Below are positions 46,135 to 57,500 of a DNA stretch of 64,000 nucleotides, piece after piece. The notes below the pieces were generated by a model that had not been told where the DNA came from, did not search any database, and saw only the letters and a program-made list of their open reading frames with translations. Numbering within the stretch: position 1 is the first letter of the stretch; the number at the start of each line of letters is the position of its first letter. The DNA is from Liolophura sinensis. Lineage: Eukaryota; Mollusca; Polyplacophora; Chitonida; Chitonidae. The DNA lies in contig NC_088295.1 of the NCBI RefSeq assembly GCF_032854445.1, positions 60,247,249-60,311,248 of the forward strand. Reading direction: 5' to 3'. The position numbers were made by a program, and so were the translations under genes.

Positions 46135-46408
46135 CCGGCCCCGATAGCAGAGTTGGTAGTACGTTCGCTTCGAGAGCGGTAGATCCAGGGTCAATCCTGG
46201 GTCGAGTCATACCTAAGTCTTTAAAAGAGAAAGTTGTAACTTGGCATGAAGGGGATGTTGACCCGTAACAGTATAATAGCTCGAGCGGGGCGTCTTAAGT
46301 GCCTTCGATAAGTCGTCTCAGTGAAGCAGCACCAGATAGAAGAGCGGTGGAAATCCGTCCATGACTGAAAAATTGTTAAGCACGACGTTAAAGCCCAAAC
46401 ACTCAATC
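46135..46408 (+). mobile_element. Second-family tRNA-derived SINE with 8-bp duplication
   Basis: A tRNA-like head (CCGATAGCAGAGTTGGTAGT, then GGTCAATCCTGGGTCGAGTC) is followed by a body with GAAGGGGATGTTGACCCGTA, GATAAGTCGTCTCAGTGAAG and AGAGCGGTGGAAATCCGTCC. The tail is AAGCACGACGTTAAAGCCCA. TTTGATGA flanks it on both sides (46127-46134 and 46409-46416). It differs from the V-SINE in body and tail. It is not a functional tRNA gene. Confidence 0.88.
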
Positions 46409-46477
46409 TTTGATGAGTAACGGATTTCCCCGTTAGCTCGACGGAAATGCGCCCATTTAATAAAGTCAGTCTTTTAC

Positions 46478-47737
46478 GGGTTCATGGTCACACTAACGTA
46501 AGCTTTATATGTACACATGGCCACACTAACGTAAGTTTTATACGTGCACATGGCCACACTAACGTAAGTTTTATACGTGCACATGGTCACACCAACGTAG
46601 ACTTTATACGGGATATGGTCACACTAACGTCAGCCTTACACGGGCACATGGCCACATTAACGTCAGTCGTATACAGCCACATGGTCACACTTACGTAAAC
46701 CCACGGCCTTATATTATATGGGCACATGGCCACAATGGCCACACTAACGTAAGCCTTATAATTAAACATGGCCACACTACTGTAAGTCTTATACTTAAAC
46801 GGGCACATGATCACACTATCGCCAGTTTTATACAGGCACATGGTCACAATGGCCACACTAATGTAAGCCTTATACGTGCACATGGCCACACTAACGTAAG
46901 CCTTAAACGGGCACAATGATCACATTAACGTCAGCCGTATACGTGGACATGGCCACACTAACGTAAGCCTTAAACGGGCACATAATCACATTAACGTCAG
47001 TCGTATACAGCCACATGGTCACACTTACGTAAGCCCACGGCCTTTTATTATATGGGCACATGGTCACAATGGCCACACTAACGTAAGCCTTATACGTGCA
47101 CATGGCCACACCAACGTAAGCCTTAAACGGATCACATTAACGTCAGCCGTATACGTGCATATGGCCACACTAACTTAAGTCTTATACGTGCACATGGTCA
47201 TACTAACGTAAGCCTTAAACGTGCACATGATCATACTAACGTAAGTCATATACGTGCACATGGTCACAATGGTCACACTCACGTAACCCTTATACGGGCA
47301 TATGGTCAGACTAACGTAAATGTTACACGGGCACATGGTCACAAACATGTGCCCGTGTAAGGCACATGGTTACACAAACGTAAGCCTTATACGTGCACAT
47401 GGCCACACTAACGTAAGCCCACAGCCTTATACGGCCACATGGTCACACAAACGTCAACCTTATAACGGTCACTTGGTCACACGAACGTCAGCCTTATACA
47501 AGCACATGGTCACAGCCTTTTACAGGTTCACGGTCACTCTAATGTAGGCCTTTTAAGGGGAACATGGTCACACTAACGTAAGCCATATACGGGCACATGA
47601 TCACGCTAACGTCAGCCTTATATGGGCACATCGTCAGACTAACGTAAGCCATAAACGGCCACATGGTCACACTAACGTCAGTCTTATACGGGCACATGGT
47701 CACGCAAACGTAAGTCTTATACGGGCACAGGGTCACG
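46478..47737. repeat. 33-bp minisatellite, about 1.26 kb
   Basis: Roughly 35-38 units contain CACATGGCCACACTAACGTA followed by AGCCTTATACGGG. The period is 33 where regular (units at 46514 and 46547), with many small indels elsewhere. The open frames on both strands come from the repeat. It ends about 0.76 kb upstream of the aminopeptidase start codon. Confidence 0.93.
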
Positions 47738-48052
47738 CACCTGTGTTACGTGTTTCCCCCTTTGTTCACCATTTATACACCATTTATACATATTCCTTAG
47801 GGAACTTGTGTTTTGTGATGGTTTGGCAATACCTGTGTGTGGATTACGAGCTGTATGTGAATGTCAGACTTGACGCTTGGATTTATGCGTTTATTTATTT
47901 ATGTGACTACACTAACGTGAATAACCTTATACGAGTACAGGATGACGCCATTGTATTGATTATTATCACATGACGAATTGCCATTCTTAGCCGGGAAAGC
48001 CTTGTCGGTATATAGCCTTGCGTATTTTTGTATACACGGGACTTTTAGCTAG

Positions 48053-48165
48053 AAGTTACAAGATGAAACTTGTAACTTGTAACTTGTAACTTGAAAATAC
48101 AATTAATTTACCTATTCTAGTTTATAGTTACAAGTTGCAAGTGGAACTTCTAACTTCTAACCTTT
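48053..48165. repeat. Short 9-bp repeats with inverted copies
   Basis: Four or so copies of ACTTGTAAC (48068-48095) are flanked by AGTTACAAG on either side (48053 and about 48125), so the region can fold back. It lies about 330-450 bp upstream of the aminopeptidase start. Confidence 0.75.
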
Positions 48166-48498
48166 AATGAAAGAAATTTTTCAACGTTTACCATACTGCA
48201 AGGCGACCACACAGCTGTAGTGGAAGCTACAAAAGGCTAATTGTTATCTACAATCTTGCAGATGTTAGCAGAGTTTATCAGGTTAATAAACCTGGTGTAA
48301 GCCACAAGCATCGCAACTGAAAACGCGCGCATACCTAGTGGCGACCCCTGACCCCTCGCTCTACTGACGTGCTAACGTGTATAGCAGAGGGTGATCTTCG
48401 CTTGAGCACGGCGCTGTACTGCCTGGCGCTTCGACCGAGGACGGGTTAAATAATTTCATGTAGAAGAACAGCTATAATACAGGCTACAAGAGGCCGTC

Positions 48499-48559
48499 AT
48501 GATGCCAGCACGACTCCCCGCTGTTCCTGGTTGGATCGTACTGGCAGTGATTCTGTTGG
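48499..48559 (+). CDS. Xaa-Pro aminopeptidase exon 1 (signal peptide)
   Basis: Tandem ATGs (48499 and 48502) begin a reading of MMPARLPAVPGWIVLAVILL, a typical hydrophobic signal peptide, ending in phase 1 at TTGG|GTAAGA. The connection to exon 2 depends on a 10.8-kb intron but the phase agrees and the cleavage region follows directly. Confidence 0.75.
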
Positions 48560-51500
48560 GTAAGAAATATTTTCACATCGGCAAATGTTTTACTTGACAT
48601 TCTGTACAACTCTTTCAGCGAGCGAGGTTTGATCCAAATATCAGTTGTGTTATAAATTTTAATCTTTGGAATCTGCATTTTATTCGTGCAGCGCTACTCC
48701 ATCGTATGGGCATCGCTAATTCCAGCGGGAAATTAAATTATTTCTAAAAATTGCTACACAGTGGGAACAATTTTTGTGAGTTTATAATGTAAATGTAAAT
48801 AATTTACGTTAAAACTGGCATTCGCATTAAATTTTATTAGAGTATTTGAAATGCGTGAATCCGTAGAAAACTGCAGCTTTCATACCTACACTGGGCTTAA
48901 GTCAGCACGGCCCCCTACTCACGTTGTTTTTTATTGTTGTAGCCTTGCCAGCTAAAGGCGCTAGGGGGGTATAGTTTTCCCCTCCCTTCCAGGTCTAGTT
49001 AATGCGAAACACATGGTGGATCGACAGGCCCCTGTCCCCTTGTGACACGTACAGTAGTGTGAGGATATATAATCCTCTGTCTCCTAGACCTTGTAAACAT
49101 GCAGATGGTGTTTATCTTACCCTGCTCTTCAAACACTGCATACATTGCATATTAAACAATAGGATTTGTGCCATACTGTTAAAGGAAAAGTTGTGCCATG
49201 TTGTTAAAGAAAAAGTTGTGCCATATTGTTAAAGGAAAAGTTGTGCCATGTTGTTAAAGAAAAAGTTAATGCCTTATTGTTGAAAAGAAAAGAAAATGAG
49301 GTTTGTCAACACTCCGCTGAAACCCGTGTTAAAAATATGGGGACATTTCTTAAAAAGACATTTCTGGAACGGGGCTAATTGCATTCAAATATTTTTATTC
49401 TGTGGGTTTTATGCAGCACGATGATCAGGAGTGCTTGGTACTTGTAAACGCTTTGGTGGAAACAGACTTAAAACGGCCACAAATAGACATTTTCGCATCA
49501 CTCGTACCCCACTCACATATAATTGAAAAGCAAAACACGGTTAGAGTGACGTAAACGGAAAGAACAGGGTCCTCGGGCTATAGAAATACCTTGCGCCTTA
49601 TTGGTTAAAACTGATAACATGGCGGCGCTTTCGATTGTCTCAAAACGGCGATTTTGCTTACTTTGAACTGCGATATCCCGGTTGTGGTACATCACAACAA
49701 TAAAAAAGTGATGCTTTTTAAACTCTCTTTTGGATACTTTGTCAATGCATATATACAATTGGTATAGTACGGTCTTTTCTTTCAGTCTGAAAATTAAAAA
49801 AAAGGAATGCAAGTTCTTGTGCCAAACACAGGAATCTTTACCAATGAAAGTTTGAGCTGTGTTGTTAATCTTGGCTGAAAATTTGAGTTATCATGTTTTT
49901 AATTATTATTTGCAGAATGTAGTTCATATTGCCTTTAGTGAAGGTTTTGTGCCAATCTCGGGAATCGCAAACAATCGAAGTTAGAGTTGAAAATAAGGAC
50001 TATCAGGCTTATATTAATTATTATGTAAAATGATCGCATTGCCTTTGGGGACTGCGAAACAGCTGCAGTTCTTACACATGACTTTATTACATGTGAATGA
50101 ACATTTTATAAAATAATTGTGAAGACTTGTGAATTTCCAGTTTAATCAGAAAATGATGACAAGGCCAGAATTTAATGTTTTTTGTTGTCAAGCTCCAAAT
50201 TCAAGATTTCTGCATTCATATAGAGATGGTAAAATATAGTAGGGGAATGGTCACTAGTCACCGGTGAAATACGGCGCATTTCCAGTTTATCTTAGTTTTT
50301 AGTTTTATACTCCAATTGTTAATTAATGATGTTAATTACAGTGTTGTCAGTACATTCTATACACAATAACATAAAAATAATGCAAAAGAACTGGGCCTTG
50401 GGGATAATTGGTAAATGTTTATATATCCGATGGAATTCGCCCCTCCTCAACCCCCGTGTCCGTTTACCTCTGTCGGCAAAACAACCAGTAAGCCGCGTAT
50501 CGTTCGAGGCAGTCGTATCTTACATCACTTAAATGATGCATTATTTTAACACTTGGAAAATGCTGGCATCTTAACGTTTGTGGTTCAAGACTCTTGAGCT
50601 GCAGTTTACTAATTTCGTCACTGTTAAAGCGGTATCTGTATGAAGTACTTGATGTGGTAAGGTGATCCTGAATGATCCTTCACTTCTTCTGTGTATACAT
50701 GCATGTAAGCCCGTATAGCTCCGCTCAGAAATACTAGGCACAGATATGTAAATTATTCCTTAGCCGCGCAAACGAAATTAATTTAACAGTGTAAGACAGT
50801 CAGTGTTTGCTTTCGTGACCACGAATGTACCCCAGCCACAGGATATTATGTGCAATGAATATACATAGAGATTCTCACGACACTCGACAGGCTGTTTAAC
50901 ACGAAAACGTCCCCTACAAGTGTATTTCATCTAAGGATTTACGTGAAACAGTAAAGATTTCCCGACTAAAGTTATTCGTATCCATTGATACGGAGTTTGT
51001 TGTTCACCCTTTCATTATCCTGGGCAAGCACGTAACGTACGTAGCAGTCATATGCTACGAGAGAACAGTGGTATATCCGGCTTGGGGCCGGGTCGTCATT
51101 GCGTGGGACAGATAGACCTCATTATACAGCATATGCTGACACTAATCCGTTTTTTACTGACACTTCTGACAACTTCTTCAGATTTATTTATTCATTTATT
51201 TGATTGGTGTTTTACACCGCACTCAACAATATTTCACATACGACGGCGTCCCTCATTATGGTGGGAGGAACCGGACAAAGCCCGGGGGAAACCCACGACC
51301 ATCCGCACGCTGCTGAAAGACCTTCCCACGTACGGCCAGAGAGGAAACCTGCGTGAGCTGGAACCCACAGCAACCACTTTGCTGGGAAGCTCCTGGTTCA
51401 TTGCGCCGCGCTGGCGGGCTGACCCACTCAGTCACGGATGCCCCCCGATTGTTCAGATACTAAACGGCAAGAATATGCGTATTTGTCCCTATAACCTAAA

Positions 51501-54500
51501 AATCTCCCCAGGTGTTTGGGTACAACATGCACGTGGGACAAACTACACCTGGGGTCTACAAGCTTGAAGCCATGTGGCATGTCTCTCAACAGTAAATACG
51601 AATATCTTCGAGTTTATGTACGTCTTTTTCATATGTTGTTATTTTCTTCGCCTGTCATATACCCTTCGGCCAAAATTTTTCGACCATCATTTCCTTACCG
51701 AAGTTAGTTTGGTAGAATAGATGGCCATGATGTATTACCTATATACATTGTAAATATTTCTGGAAACAATGCGTGACTGCATGTTCTCTGTGCATATAAA
51801 AAGCAAAAAAAAAGTTTCCCAGGTATACCTATATATATGCATCTATCTTGTTCACTCTACAAATTAATCCGTTAATTTTAACAGACAGTCTGTTTTCTGA
51901 GTGATGCTGGACTGTATTCTGTTATTGCGGCAGATTGTTCTGTTAAATATAACACACATATTCTATTAATTTAACATAGAGATCCTATTAAATTAACCTG
52001 ATATTATATTGCATATGACAGAATATTACGTTATAATAACAAAACACATTCTATCATCACTCAGACAACAGATTTTCCGTTAAAATTAACTGATTCATTT
52101 ATTCAGTGTTACCGTTCTGATTGCAAGTTTCCCGATTTAACACTTCAGTGGAATTATAACAGGGTTCGCTTGCGTGACTATTTAATCTGACTCCCTTTAT
52201 ATCTATAGCACTCTATTAAACTCATCCAGATTTCAGAACAATATACAACTGACAAAATGTAATGAAGTTGTCCTATTACAGGATCAGTTTGATGTATGGC
52301 TCTAAACATCCCAGAATTTGTTAACCCATTAAACCTTTTTTTCTGTCACATCCGAAACCAGAATAAAATTGGATGTCTTTGCGTTCAAATTTATTTCTTG
52401 CACGTCCATGTATTTTCGTCTTGACCCAGGTTTCCTGATTTAACGTTATAAAAAGAGACCATCTCTGCACATGTTTGCTGAACATTTCATAATTTGGACA
52501 ATTCCCGAAACTTCCAACGCGTCTTAATTCGCTAAATGGCGTTACAACCTTCATAATTCAGGAAAAAAAAAACAAGAAAATGACCTGCAAACTAATATTT
52601 CTTTGTGATACTGACGGCAAACTGGTGAAGTTTTGAAAATGTGGTCCACAAACCAGTGAACCAGCTTTATGAAAGTTGACACAATCTGGTAAGACTTTAT
52701 GAAAGTGGCCGAAAACCGGTAATGTTTTATGTAAATGCCCGAAAACCAGGAGTGCTTTAATGAAAATAGCCGCAAACCAGTAAAGCTTTATTAACGTGGT
52801 CGCAAACCAGTAAGGCTTTATGAAAGTGGCCAAAAAACAGTAAGGCTTTTGAGAAGTGGTCGCAAACCAGCCAGGCTGTGTAAAAGTGTATAGCCACAAA
52901 CCAGAAAGGTTTTGTGAATGTGACTGCAAATTAGTAAGGCTTTATAAAGGTCGACTCAACCAAGAAAAGTTTTATAAAAGTGACCACAAACCATCAAAGT
53001 TTTGTGAATCTAGATGCAAACCACTGCAATCTCAGGATATGTGTTGTGTAAATGTATGGATCAGTGAGGTCAACATTGGCACTGGCTAATTGCACATCGT
53101 ATATACATATCTGACGTTATGGCTCCATGTCCAATGTATCCAAAGTTTTATTCATAATTAGATGTGGGATTAATACAGCAAAAAATCCAGTCAGTATTTA
53201 ATAAGGAACGGCATGTATGTAGACAAATACCATACAAGAAAGAAGAATCCAAATAGAGTATATCTGACCAGCCCGAAATGAATGATTGTTGTTCATTCTA
53301 TTCTCTGGTTTGGTAAAATGGATGAGGTAAACATGACTGGAATTTTACAACACACCAAACATTTGTCATGCAGAAAAATGAGCTGCTTGTGTGCGTGTAT
53401 AGACCTAATCTAAGGTCTGTATGGACTTATATAGATTTCTGTTTGTTGTCACGGGCTTTTGAGTTCGTTGCTTTGGAGTCAACACTTTCTGCAGGTGCTC
53501 TAGTGTCAGATAATAAAAACTCAAAACTGAATGGAATGATCGTTTGGTGAGTATGTTGAGTATGGTGAGCATCGTTCAAACCATGGCGATAAATCCAGCT
53601 GAAATATAGCATTGGCGGTATAAATACACAATATTTTCCATTTTTTTATGCAGCATGGCATGTCAGCCAGATTTTGTTAAAATTTCTCTCAACTTTTTAA
53701 ATCGTTTAAATCTGGTTCTGTATGTAATAGCACCATACGAGAACCTGTTTTCCGATAAAAGTTACGAATAAAAAATAATTTATGAAGATTTAGGAAAGTG
53801 GGACCTCTCGTGCATGAAGCGATCCTAGCGTTACGTTTACGTATTAAACTGTCATGACAGCCATAAGCGCTTAAGGGCATTACTTAGTTAAGGCAGATTA
53901 CGTGTTGTTAACAGTGTAAGAGGTCTTCGAGCAAATGGACCCCGAACATTTGTCATTGTGACTTTCGTACGACTATTAACCCGCAATTGTCGTCATATAA
54001 AAGTGAAATTTTCTTGAGTGTGGCGTAAAACAGCAATTAAGTATATAAGTAAATAACACTGGATAGTACTGAACCTTTCATTGTGTACATATAAGGGGGA
54101 TGAAACATAAACTGTGTACAGAACACTCCGGGCTCTGCATAGTTTCCTTCCACCATAATGCTGGCTACCTTCGTATAAGCGAAGTATATTTTTATACGGC
54201 GTAAAACAGCAAACAGATAAATAAATTATACTCTTATTATGATGGTATTCAAACTAAATACTTAGTATTTTGTGAACAATGTGAGTTTATCACAAATGAG
54301 AGAAAATGCTATCCTTCCGATTGGTCAATCTGGCTTGGATAAGCCACAATATCCTCCGAGCAGGCTTCGGAGTCAGGGACGCATGTACCGGTCGATAGCA
54401 ACGCTTGTCATAACTCTTCTTGCTCAGTTTTAAAAGAATTTTAATGATTCAGCTTTTAAAACAACAACATGTAGAAAAATTCTTGGCATGTTTTTCAGAC

Positions 54501-57500
54501 AAATGAATTGCATACACTTGCAAAACGAGTTGAAAATGATTAACTAGCATGTCACCCAAGGCCATTATTTTCTCTCAGCCTAACCAATGTACCGACTCGG
54601 GCCCTTTTGTTTCTGTTCTCGTTGTATGAGCCGTGACATCGGTGCCTGTCGCACAGCCGAAAGCGGTCTGTGAAAGTACAGCGTGCATTGTCTGACGTAC
54701 CGGTATCAAACCCCCCAAAAAATTTGATAATGCCCTTCAGTGCGATAAATTTCGATATTCCATTCGTGAGAAATTTGATTGTGAAAATTGAAATGTACAA
54801 CAGCGCTTACCAAACTCATATTTAATGCGATTTGTTTTCTTGTTTTGCTAATGGATGATTGTCACTCTTACTGAATATTACTGGTTTTATGTCAAAACGA
54901 CGTCGCCTAGTAATTGTAACAGGTCGTTCTCAATGCTGATATATGCATAATGCTACATCACTGAATGGCCATGCGGAAGACACAAGGCATGACTCAGCAG
55001 CCACTCACAGTGTGTGGGCTTGGACCAGTACACTTGGTGTAACCCTTATGTTCAGATGCAAACAAGAAAATACCATGCAAAACAGCAAATGTCAAAGTTT
55101 TAGGTACAGTCTTCTCTTCTATCGATTCATTGTCTGTTCTTCATAGAAAATGCACCGCCAGCAAATGTAGCCCGTGCACAAATAACTAACATTCAAACAG
55201 CTAATAACTGGGATGGTTGTTACAGCATTGTGCAGCTAGTATTTATATCCAGTGTGTAGATATTTGTGATTCGGTACATATTTATATTCTGTAAGACTAA
55301 CAATAAAACAAACCTTCCAGCATAGAGAGTAAAACCAGAGCAGCGACTACAGTGTCATAGCTGTTAAATGGCTGCACTTAACTGGTGAAAAGAGTCCTCT
55401 TGTCAGTTTACCTCATTTAGGGCCTTTGGGGTTTGGGGTTTCATGTCGCACTTAACAATTTTTCAGTCCTATTTCCACCGCTCTTTTATCTAGTGCTGCT
55501 TCACTGAGACGACTTATCGAAGGCAAGAAAGGCGCCCCGCCCGAGCCATTATACTGATACGCGTCAACTAGTCGTTGCACTACTCTATCCCCTTTATACT
55601 GAACGCCAAGCGAGGGAGTTACAACTTCCTCTTTTATAAGGTCTTAAGTGTCACGCGACCCAGGATTGATCCTGACGCCCTACCAACTGTGCTATCGGGG
55701 GCCGGTCTCTCATTTTAAGTGTTCATGTAACTGCTTAAATAGCAGCAAATTACACGTCCCTATCACCAATTCTTAAAGTAGGTACGGCCAAGAAGTGAGT
55801 AAAAATATGCAGTACCTATCATGTTAATCGCAATATATTAGACGTCACTGGTCTAGAATTACTCAAAACGCAGTATTGTCAAAATACTAGTAGGTTAGGT
55901 GCATGCTGAATTGATGACGTTATCCCAAATAACGTAACAGTACACCTTTACTGAAAATGGGTTAGGTCCAAGCTGAATTGATGATGTTATCCTGAATAAC
56001 GTAACAGTACACCTTTACTGAAAATGGGTTAGGTCCAAGCTGAATTGATGACGTTAACCTGAATAACATAACAGTACACCTTTACTGAAAATTGGTTAGG
56101 TGCATGCTGGATTGATGAGGTTATCCTGAATAACGTAACACTACACCTTTACTGAAAATGGGTTAGGTCCAAGCTGAATTGATGACGTTTTCCTGAATAA
56201 CGTAACAGTACATTTTTACTGAAAATGGGTTAGGTCCAAACTGAATTGATGACGTTTTCCTGAATAACGTAACAGTACACCTTTACTGAAAATGGGTTAG
56301 GTCCAAACTGAATTGATGACTCTAAGAAGGTTGACGTGTATCATTTGGAACCTGACTGTGGATTCTACCAGATGGAGAGACATCAAGTGTATAGCTATAA
56401 GTCTTTTCGTACTGGCCAGTGAGATATAATATAGATATATATATACTCGACTTCAAGTAAAATGCTTATCTTATTTTATCCCTATCTTACTTTTTCTTAT
56501 GTTTACATGTAGGCTATCTACTACACATCTAGGCTACCACTTGAAATGTTGTCCGTATTTCTGGACTCCCATCCCACCACCATCTCTCAAGACGCTTTAC
56601 AGGCATATATTGCGCAGGTCAGGTCCAAAAATTTCGTTGAGGATAAGGTCGCTGATATCGAGAGGGGTTATCTAGGGCCATTATCATTCATTGGCTGGCC
56701 TCGTCACGTATCACTATTGGCGACCTCTCATCATAAACAATGCTGTTTGGGTTAAATCCTCCGATGACACCAGTCAAAACAATTAAGTTGGGACATTACT
56801 TTTTGTTAACGTCATATCTCCTGTGGCTTGTGACCGTTTTATATAGGAAGAGATGTGTTAAGTGTTGTGGGTACATCAAGTAAATTACATAACAAAGTAG
56901 ATAAGAGTGATATGTCATCTCGCCTTGCACAGGACGGTTTTGGATGACCGACCCCGTTCTCATGCACTCTTAGTGGGGTTTCGGTGACAACAGAGCGATC
57001 GACCATTCTGCTGTGATAGGTTGTCCAGACTAACGTCCGTTGAAGATAAAATCTCTTCTACCCAATGGAGTATTTATTTATTTATGTATTTGATTGGTGT
57101 TTTACGCCGTACTCAATCCTCCGATGACACCAGTCAAAACAATTAAGTTGGGACATTACTTTTTGTTAACGTCATATCTCCTGTGGCTTGTGACCGTTTT
57201 ATATAGGAAGAGATGTGTTAAGTGTTGTGGGTACATCAAGTAAATTACATAACAAAGTAGATAAGAGTGATATGTCTTCTCGCCTTGCACAGGACGGTTT
57301 TGGATGACCGACCCCGTTCTCATGCACTCTTAGTGGGGTTTCGGTGACAACAGAGCGATCGACCATTCTGCTGTGATAGGTTGTCCAGACTAACGTCCGT
57401 TAAAGATAAAATCTCTTCTACCCAATGGAGTATTTATTTATTTATGTATTTGATTGGTGTTTTACGCCGTACTCAAGAATATTTCACTTGTACGACGGCA

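Larger units (their letters stand above)
40600..48480. other. Intergenic region between IFT88 and the aminopeptidase gene
   Basis: No exon of a known protein was recognised. The region holds V-SINE copies at 41153, 43016, 44409 and 45405, a foldback element (42301-42697), a second-family SINE (46135-46408) and a 33-bp minisatellite (46478-47737). The open frames fall within these elements. Confidence 0.65.

Noticed and set aside
46135-46210. tRNA gene candidate.
   Set aside because: It is the tRNA-like head of a SINE: it continues into the SINE body and tail, is flanked by a target duplication, and similar heads occur in other copies.
46447-47736. Several open frames on both strands over the 33-bp array.
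   Set aside because: The period is a multiple of three, so any stop-free unit gives a long frame. No family similarity.
51052-51567. 171-codon open frame in the aminopeptidase intron.
   Set aside because: Most of it is the antisense full-length V-SINE at 51182-51442.
56546-56755. 69-codon open frame that looks protein-like (FLDSHPTTISQDALQAYIAQ).
   Set aside because: Composition is plausible for a gene fragment, but I recognise no family and there is no continuing exon. It is not called; a protein database search would settle it.
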